Origin: Oncomelania hupensis
Taxonomy: Eukaryota > Mollusca > Gastropoda > Littorinimorpha > Pomatiopsidae
Assembly (NCBI GenBank): GCA_036898135.1
Contig: JBAHVR010000290.1
Span: 1-64,000 of the forward strand
Reading direction: 5' to 3'
Length of the DNA stretch: 64,000 bases
Shown one piece after another: positions 57,290 through 64,000 of the stretch (positions are counted from its first letter, which is position 1; the number at the start of each line of letters is the position of its first letter). A program made the translations under genes and the position numbers. Below the pieces are notes generated by a model, which had not been told where the DNA came from, searched no databases, and worked only from the letters and a program-made list of their open reading frames with translations.

Positions 57290-60200
57290 ATGTCGGACCC
57301 AGTGGCCTTGAGATTGCGCTTCAAGGAATTAGGGGAAGCTTTACACTTAGCAGGGGGAGACCTAATTGCGTATATCAATGCAGAGGTAGAGAAGCAGGAG
57401 GCTAAGGCAGAGAGAGCAGCAGAGAGAGAGGCGAAGAAACTCGAAGCGGCAGAGAGAGCTGCAGAGAGAGAACAGAAAAAAGCAGAACTAGAAGCAGAGC
57501 AAAAGAAACTAGCATTAGAAGCAGCAAGAGAACAGAAGAAATTAGAATTAGAAGGAGAACAGAAGAAGGCAGCATTAGCAGCAGAGAGAGAAGCAGAAGT
57601 TAGGAAATGGGAGTATGAGCGGGCAGAAAAAGAAAAAGAGAGGGAAGAAAAGGAAAAAGAAAGACAGCATGAGTTAGAGCTAAGAAGATTGGGATCAGGA
57701 GCTTCAAGTTCTTCCTCAACCCCTCCCCACTCAGATCAGCTAGAGGTAGCATCCAACCCTGTACAAGGAATGTCATTTCCACTGGGAACATTCAATGAGA
57801 GAGAAGAAGGTCTAGATCTCTATCTGACTAGGTTTGAGCGTCTAGCAACAGAGTACAAACTAGATCCCACTCATTGGTCCTTTAAGCTTAGTCAAGGGCT
57901 TAGAGGAAAGGCTTATGACATCTACAGTAAGCTACCGACTGACAGAGTGACTGACTATCACAAAGTAAAAGAGGCACTCCTAACGGGATTTGAACTAACA
58001 GGAGAATGCTACCGGCAAAAGTTCCGCACCAATCGGAGAGTGAAAGGAGAGAGCTATGCGCAGTTCGCGGATCGGTTGTCCACAACGCTGGATAAGTGGA
58101 TTAGCCAGTCAGCCACGGATAAGACGTATGATGGACTGACAGAACTGTTAGTATGGGAACAGCTACGGGAAACCATGACCCCCGAGCTGAGAACATTCTC
58201 AGTAGAGCAGGGCGCGGAAAGACTGGAAGATCTGGTCAAGGTCGCAGATAGGTACGTGGCCGCCCACGGAGAAGCCAAGAGCTTCAGGCGAGACCTAAAG
58301 CCTAACGGGAAAGAGGCACAGAAACGAAGCCCTAACCGGGAAGAGCGCACCGCGAATAAGCCGAATAACCCCAGACCTGGGCAAAATAAAGGACCCAACA
58401 CGGAATTCGGGAAAAGAGGTCCTGCAGAACAGAGACGGTATTGTTCGTTCTGCAACAGAAACAATCACTCCACCGCAGAATGTTTCAAGTTGGCCGCACA
58501 ACGTAGGGAAGAGCGCGAAAGCCGGCCAGCGCACAGAGTTCTAACTCAAAGCAGCGGTAACAAGCCACACACAATCGGAGATCACCCATCGGTGACAGAC
58601 ACGGTCAAGGTCAACGGAAAAGAAGCGAACTGTCTGTATGACACAGGTCTATCATACGACGCGATAGTTAGCGAATCTCTTGTATCGCGCGCGGACTTGA
58701 CGGACAAGACAGTCGACTTACAAGGAGCAGACTTGACGAAACCGACGACTACTTGCCCAATAGCATGGATCGAAGTAGAGAGTAGGTACGTCACAGGACG
58801 AATCCAAGCAGCTGTTTTACAGAAACCCCTGTATGATCTAGTGCTAGGTTGTAGGTATGTGTTCTTAGGCACGCCCCCTAAAACTGTAGAGATAGCTGCA
58901 GTGCAAACCAGGGCCCAAGCTAAAACCCAACCACCCCAGCCCGAGTTCGCTCCGAATCCAGGACTCGAAGAGATCAAAACAGCACAGAAAGAAGACACCT
59001 CGATAGCGAAGTGCTTCCAGAAGCTACCCAAGGCGCACACACCCCCGCACAAGGGAGACTTCTACATGGAAGAGGGAGTTCTACATCGACAAGGAGATGG
59101 AGATCACACCCAACTAGTACTACCAGCCACCCTTCGAGCCCAAGTACTAGAATTAGGCCACAGCATGCCACTCAGCGGACACATGGGAATTGGAGCCACA
59201 GTGCAGAGAATCAGCGCACACTACTATTGGCCAGGAATCACGGAGGATGTCAAGCGCTACGTGAAATCTTGCCACCAATGTCAACGATATTCCCCGCGAC
59301 ATCACACCGTACCAGTTACCTTAGGACCATCGGTAGTAGTCGGCGTGCCATTCCAGCAAGTCTCAGTAGACATAGTAGGACCACTGCCCATGACCAAGAA
59401 GCGGAACAGATTTCTACTCACACTCGTCGACGCATGTACGATGTGGTGCGAAGCAGTCCCGTTGCCAGCGATCGACACCAAGAAGATCGCAGATGCACTC
59501 ATCGCCATCTTTACCAGAGTCGGATTCCCGGACAGCATTAGAACGGACAACGGATCTCAGTTCACCGGCCGCCTGATGCAAGACGTGTTCGAGTTGATAC
59601 AAGTTCATCACATTCGCACACCACCATACCACCCCGCCAGCAACGGACAAGTAGAAAGACTGAATGGAACCCTTCTCACCATCCTCAGGAAAGTCGCCGA
59701 CGACAATCCAGAAGCGTGGGACACCTACGTGAATGCGGCACTGTTCGCATACCGAGAAACACCACATGCAGCCACAGGCTACACCCCGTCAACCTTGCTA
59801 TTCGGCAGACCTCTAGCAGGACCGCTAGAAGCCCTACGCAGAAGTTGGACGGAGGCCAAGATAGACGACACACCAAGAGGTGCCACCAAGTACGTCGCAG
59901 ACCTGCAGGAAACCCTCAAAGCAACGTGGAAGAAAGCTGGTGAAGCACTGAAGAAGGCAAGAGCCCGTCAGGCGAAGTACTACAACCGCCACGCGAAGGA
60001 CCGAGAACTGCAAGTCGGCGATCAAGTGCTACTCTTACTTCCAAGTGGAACCAACAAGCTGGACATCGCTTGGAGAGGGCCGTACCGGGTGACTGCCAAG
60101 AAATCCAAGACAGTCTACCAAGTAGAGGTGAACGGGAGAGCCCGATACCACCACATCAATCTCCTCAAGAAGTATACGGACAGACCAGCGACCCCCAGCA

Positions 60201-60862
60201 CACACACATGGCTAGCCATCGCCATCGCGGAAGAAGCTCATCCACAACTACAACAGCATCGCCGTACCACTGACAAATGGAACCCGGAAAATCGCCCCGG
60301 ACAAAGTCGTATGGACAGCCGAATGCGAGACAGCATTCCAAACACTCAAGGACAGAATGACATCGGCGCCAGTACTCCACCTACCCGATTTGACTCAGCC
60401 ATTCGTTCTTCGCACCGACGCAAGCGACTTAGGCCTCGGAGCAGTACTGCTACAGCGCGACCCCAAGAATGCAGAGACGCTATTCCCTGTCGCCTATGCC
60501 AGCAGAAAATTGAGACCCGCCGAGACCCACTACGCCACGTCGGAGAAAGAATGCCTTGGACTAGTCTGGGCCATACAGAAATTCCAACTCTACCTGTATG
60601 GGACCCACTTCACAGTTCAGGTGGACCACCAACCACTATCGTTCCTGGCAGCCTCCAAATCCTTGAACTCTCGCCTGATGCGATGGGCACTCACCCTTCA
60701 GGCATACTCATTCCAAATCGAGTACATCCCCGGCAAGGAAAACCACGGAGCCGACTACCTCAGTCGCCATCTCGTGGAGGACACAGCAGCTGTCGCCCAC
60801 CCAACACAACTAAGGGCCACAGCACCAGAATTCGTCCCCGCCCAGTAATACCCTGTCACTAG
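57290..60862 (+). CDS. Gypsy Gag-protease-integrase polyprotein (Gmr1-like)
   Basis: One frame of 1190 aa from ATG 57290. Order: an E/K/A-rich coiled coil (about 25-130); a SCAN-like capsid region at about 160-330 with YRQKFRTN and LLVWEQLRETMTPELR; a CX2CX4HX4C zinc knuckle (CSFCNRNNHSTAEC, about 384-397); an aspartic protease with DTG (CLYDTG, about 448); an integrase with an HHCC domain (GHSMPLSGH ... CHQC, about 622-665) and a DDE core: D in SVDIVGP (about 693), D in IRTDNGSQF (about 752) and E in GQVERLNGT (about 788, 35 residues on). A GPYRV motif (about 930) closes the integrase. Past about residue 965 the frame leaves real coding and reads into the RNase H region out of frame, so the C-terminal 200 aa are artefactual. 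The usual gypsy order puts RT before integrase. Confidence 0.9.
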   Translation: MSDPVALRLRFKELGEALHLAGGDLIAYINAEVEKQEAKAERAAEREAKKLEAAERAAEREQKKAELEAEQKKLALEAAREQKKLELEGEQKKAALAAEREAEVRKWEYERAEKEKEREEKEKERQHELELRRLGSGASSSSSTPPHSDQLEVASNPVQGMSFPLGTFNEREEGLDLYLTRFERLATEYKLDPTHWSFKLSQGLRGKAYDIYSKLPTDRVTDYHKVKEALLTGFELTGECYRQKFRTNRRVKGESYAQFADRLSTTLDKWISQSATDKTYDGLTELLVWEQLRETMTPELRTFSVEQGAERLEDLVKVADRYVAAHGEAKSFRRDLKPNGKEAQKRSPNREERTANKPNNPRPGQNKGPNTEFGKRGPAEQRRYCSFCNRNNHSTAECFKLAAQRREERESRPAHRVLTQSSGNKPHTIGDHPSVTDTVKVNGKEANCLYDTGLSYDAIVSESLVSRADLTDKTVDLQGADLTKPTTTCPIAWIEVESRYVTGRIQAAVLQKPLYDLVLGCRYVFLGTPPKTVEIAAVQTRAQAKTQPPQPEFAPNPGLEEIKTAQKEDTSIAKCFQKLPKAHTPPHKGDFYMEEGVLHRQGDGDHTQLVLPATLRAQVLELGHSMPLSGHMGIGATVQRISAHYYWPGITEDVKRYVKSCHQCQRYSPRHHTVPVTLGPSVVVGVPFQQVSVDIVGPLPMTKKRNRFLLTLVDACTMWCEAVPLPAIDTKKIADALIAIFTRVGFPDSIRTDNGSQFTGRLMQDVFELIQVHHIRTPPYHPASNGQVERLNGTLLTILRKVADDNPEAWDTYVNAALFAYRETPHAATGYTPSTLLFGRPLAGPLEALRRSWTEAKIDDTPRGATKYVADLQETLKATWKKAGEALKKARARQAKYYNRHAKDRELQVGDQVLLLLPSGTNKLDIAWRGPYRVTAKKSKTVYQVEVNGRARYHHINLLKKYTDRPATPSTHTWLAIAIAEEAHPQLQQHRRTTDKWNPENRPGQSRMDSRMRDSIPNTQGQNDIGASTPPTRFDSAIRSSHRRKRLRPRSSTATARPQECRDAIPCRLCQQKIETRRDPLRHVGERMPWTSLGHTEIPTLPVWDPLHSSGGPPTTIVPGSLQILELSPDAMGTHPSGILIPNRVHPRQGKPRSRLPQSPSRGGHSSCRPPNTTKGHSTRIRPRPVIPCH
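60288..60848 (+). pseudogene. Remnant RT end and RNase H of the Gypsy element
   Basis: In another frame from about 60288 come KIAPDKVVWTAECETAFQTL and, from 60357, LRTDASDLGLGAVLLQ (catalytic D), TSEKECLGLVWAI (E) and VQVDHQPLSFL (D), the RNase H active-site pattern. The RT fingers and palm with the YxDD box are absent: only about 150 bp separate the integrase end from this piece. A deletion of roughly 1 kb is inferred. Confidence 0.88.
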
Positions 60863-61001
60863 AGTCCATAGCTACCTGGCACAGCATTGCAGCTCAGGTA
60901 GAGCAACTTACTTAGTTTGTAAATAGGACCCTAGGATAGTGCAGTGTTAAACTAGGCTCTGTAGTAGAAAAAGGTCGAATCCAGTAGTCATCGCCTTTTT
61001 T

Positions 61002-61015
61002 CAGTTGAGGGAGCC
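61002..61015 (+). promoter_or_regulatory. Possible polypurine tract
   Basis: AGTTGAGGGAGCC directly precedes the 3' LTR, where plus-strand DNA priming would start. It is short and interrupted by T. Confidence 0.4.
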
Positions 61016-62554
61016 TGTCGCGAACTGGCTAGTATTAACTCTGCTTATTAACTATTTAGCCATGTGTAGTATTTGTAACAGTAGAGAAGTTAGACTATTA
61101 CACAGCAGCAATTAAATTACACAGCAGACAGCACACTGCGAGCCTGAGCCACACACACAGCGCAGTGACGTCAGCACTTAAGTTTTGAATCGGACCGTTG
61201 GAACCAATGGGAGAGCTTAGGCAAAGTGGTTGGAGCCAGTTTGACTGGGTCCAAACCGCGCACAGTTTTGGTCAGTTGGGAGGAATACACCGAAGTGTGA
61301 ACAGCTAGATAGCTAGAGAAATCTCTACACACTTAGACCAGGAAGCAGGACTTAGAAGCATAGAATTCTATCAAGTCACAACGGGCCTGAACTTGTCAAA
61401 CAGGTAAATGAACACCCTTCTGTTTCATCGTGATATATTTATATTATTGTTGAAATTATGTTTGTGGAATTTGCTATGCATAAATGTGAATTGTTAATCC
61501 GAATTTGCCGTACCACGTGGAAGAGCCGAGCACGAGGCGAAACACGACCGGTTGCGCCGCCATGTTGTATCCCGTACGGAACCACTGTTGTTTAACTTAT
61601 ATGTATGTTTGCAGACCAGTGGCTGTACCACTGAATGTTTATATTATTATTAATTCTGTATGTGTATAGTTAGACACGATTTATATTTATGTATGTATAG
61701 GAATTTAGAGTGAGATTCCAGTGGAACCCGGAAGTAGCAGAATGTTCGTCGCTTATGTATAGAGATGTGGAGCTATCACTGAGGGCTACTTGGCTTTCAG
61801 TGAGACGCTCTGCACAAACCGATTATTCAGGGTTGTGCAGAATTTCGTCTCTTATATTCCAGACGAGCAGGCGAGCTATCCCGAGCTATCCTGTGTGCCC
61901 CACTCCACAGAAACGACTAGTTGGTCGAGGAGACTCTCCCGCACAAGACGGAAGGAGCTACCCGAAGAAACACCCTGTCAGACCCCACAGCGTGGCAAGG
62001 GAACCCAACTACACAACGACACAGGTGGACCAGAAGCTACCTCACAGAAGGACTTCGAACACCCCACACATGAGTTAAGTGCATAAGGCGAAGGTGCACT
62101 TAAACTGATCATAACAGGACCACAGTAGTCCAACTCTTCAGAAACTGTAAAACGGACCACAGTAGTCCAAATCTACATGAAATATTATAGCAAGTGCCCG
62201 AGGAAGAAATAACAGCTGCCTAGACTATCAGCGATCGAACTATTAGCAGTGACTGAGACTTTTTAAGTTAGATTAGTACTTAGAGAACCTTGTATAGAGT
62301 AGAAGAAATAAATGTGTGATTTTAACTGTTATCAAGTGGCTGGACTACATATGATTCATAGCCGTGTGCAAGCTAGTGTGACAGTATTCTTTTACCATTT
62401 TTCTATCTATTTCTGTACCCCAACCTTAACACAGAACGAGCTAAACAAATAAATTTATTAAAGTAATTCATAGGGTGACTTACTAGCAGTTCCCACCGAA
62501 TAAACGTGAGGGTCCATAATTCCATTGTGCAGAGCCCATAAACCCCACGTGACA
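61016..62554 (+). repeat. 3' LTR of the Gypsy element
   Basis: 1539 bp, TG...CA, uninterrupted, with AATAAA near 62448-62453 as a candidate polyadenylation signal. Near-identity with the 5' LTR shows a recent insertion. Confidence 0.95.
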
Positions 62555-63458
62555 CTCTCTCTCTCTCTCTCTCTCTCTGCGAATCAGGAAGAAAGTTTTA
62601 CTACAAAATAGGTTTAGCAAGGAAATTAACACACACAATGTTTAATTATCTTTATTCACATGCCAATGAATTAGCTAATTAATTATTGTTACCAACGAGG
62701 AAGAGTGGGACAGCAAAATAGTTCACTCATCCTATTTCGCACTATCACACCTATACCATACATGTATGTCACAAAACACTTTTGTTTGAGAAGTGGTAAG
62801 CACACAATCATGTTTTTATGATGACAAATTGTATATAATGGAATAATATTTCGAGTTCCATTCCTTCAAAACTTCACATACAATTCACTTTGGCATTTTG
62901 CACATTCGTCGTTTTATTTTGTGTTTAAAGTACAATATGTACATTTAACTAGAACGCTGTTAAACGCACAATAATATTTCCGTGAGGATAAATTCTAGAC
63001 TTCTCTTCTTAGGCCGTTCATAGACAAAGTCTAGACTACGTTTCCATTCCTCCAAAAGCTCACATTATGTAGGTACCCACCAATAATTCACTTTCACATT
63101 TGCGCGACACTGTCTTTGGAGAACATGCACAGTTCAAATAATAGCCTAACTGCAGATAACCTACACTCACATTGATATAATTCTATTTCACGAAATTATA
63201 TGCTGTAGGTTACCGTCAGTAAAGTTCTGTTGTTAGTTCACAAGCAAAGTATCCAAAGTCACTTCCACGCTCCTTAACTCTGAATGTGAGTAAGTTTACG
63301 TTGGAACATGCAGGTAGTAATGCATAATAGTTATTGAGTAATGTGTCTACATTAGTCACGAAGTTGTAATTAAAGCGAGCTTCCAACTGACTGCTATGTA
63401 GACTAACTCAACTCTTTAATGAAATTAGACAGTTCAATATTGTTTCAATTATCACTAT

Positions 63459-63489
<31 letters not shown>

Positions 63490-64000
63490 GTGTACATTTA
63501 AATAATCTAATTTTCAAGATAATTGTAGAGGAAATGATGTCACGGTGGGTCGGACTATTGTTTCTTATTAGTCCCAATCTACCTAAAAATAGTAACATCC
63601 TTGAAGTTGAGTTTGTTTCTTATTGCCACAAAATAAATCGTCAAACATCCACAGAGTTTCAAATCCGGTTTATCGACAAGTGACATATACTGTGCATTTC
63701 TCAGGAAGCTACCATTGCCTAACCTACACAAATCGCGAATGTACTGGTTCACTGGAGAGGCACACCAAATACATAAAACTCTTGTTTCTAGGTGCTCGTG
63801 ATATGTGCACAGCAAAAAGTTAGAACCCACCTTGAAATATTATCTCATGATCTTGATGGTGACTGTGGGTAAAAAAAAAGAAAAAAAATTACAGCGCGGA
63901 CTTGTATTACATTGACTGTGTGACTGTCACTATAATATTAACCTTTAGTTTTATTATTAGCACGATATATTTCAAAATGATTGGGTGGAGGGTGTGTGTT
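62555..64000. other. 3' flank of the Gypsy element
   Basis: (CT)n at 62555-62578 continues the insertion site. A (TTTA)n patch lies at about 63452-63491. The rest is AT-rich, with no gene or element recognised. Confidence 0.5.

Larger units (their letters stand above)
52860..62554 (+). mobile_element. Gmr1-like Gypsy LTR retrotransposon
   Basis: Long terminal repeats at 52860-56923 (with a LINE inside) and 61016-62554 are about 1.54 kb, start TGTCGCG and end GTGACA. The flanks are CTCTC on both sides, inside a (CT)n tract. The internal region 56924-61015 is about 4.1 kb: gag (SCAN-like and zinc knuckle), protease, integrase, then RNase H. Integrase precedes RNase H, the order of Gmr1 elements and not of usual Gypsy. 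The RT core is missing between integrase and RNase H, so the copy is non-autonomous. Confidence 0.93.

Overview
The window is eukaryotic nuclear DNA from an invertebrate animal. Two conserved metazoan genes lie on the minus strand, both split into short exons with GT-AG introns. The rest is mostly introns and intergenic DNA filled with nested transposable elements and microsatellites. The mix of L1-like, RTE-like, CR1/L2-like LINEs, tRNA-derived SINEs, hAT-like MITEs and a Gmr1-like Gypsy element suggests a mollusc or another lophotrochozoan; this is inference. Nothing bacterial, viral or organellar was seen.

Host genes. LIN37, the MuvB/DREAM subunit, runs from its ATG at 18686 down to its stop at 3108. 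It has 8 coding exons and 244 aa, and all splice phases agree. CXXC1 (CFP1), the CpG-binding subunit of the SET1/COMPASS H3K4 methyltransferase, runs from its ATG at 51020 down to its stop at 33886. It has 15 coding exons and 577 aa, again with all phases consistent. Most exons are under 210 bp, so an ORF list shows them only as fragments inside longer spurious frames.

Layout. 1-3107: degraded RTE LINE pieces and DNA downstream of LIN37. 3108-18686: LIN37; intron 6 holds three nested inverted-repeat DNA elements, and intron 4 holds an 8.0 kb full-length L1-like LINE with a 13-bp target site duplication (TSD). 18687-33885: intergenic DNA with a CR1-like fragment, two tRNA-derived SINEs, a young 5'-truncated RTE LINE, an L2-like LINE broken into pieces, a MITE beside its own empty-site paralogue, large tandem and inverted duplications, and (GA)n. 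33886-51020: CXXC1; intron 9 holds an old RTE copy carrying a nested younger copy and a possible solo LTR, and intron 5 holds a near full-length RTE copy. 51021-52859: CXXC1 upstream DNA and microsatellites. 52860-62554: a Gypsy element with 1.54 kb LTRs whose integrase precedes RNase H (Gmr1 order), with a SCAN-like gag, a deleted reverse transcriptase core, and a CR1-like LINE inserted in its 5' LTR. 62555-64000: no gene seen.

The two host genes both act on chromatin and transcription (cell-cycle repression by MuvB, H3K4 methylation at CpG islands), but nothing here shows that they are co-regulated; each has its own upstream region. The most notable non-host features are the Gmr1-like domain order with a SCAN-type gag, the mammalian-L1-like 5' end of the L1-like element, and the layered insertions whose TSDs give relative ages.
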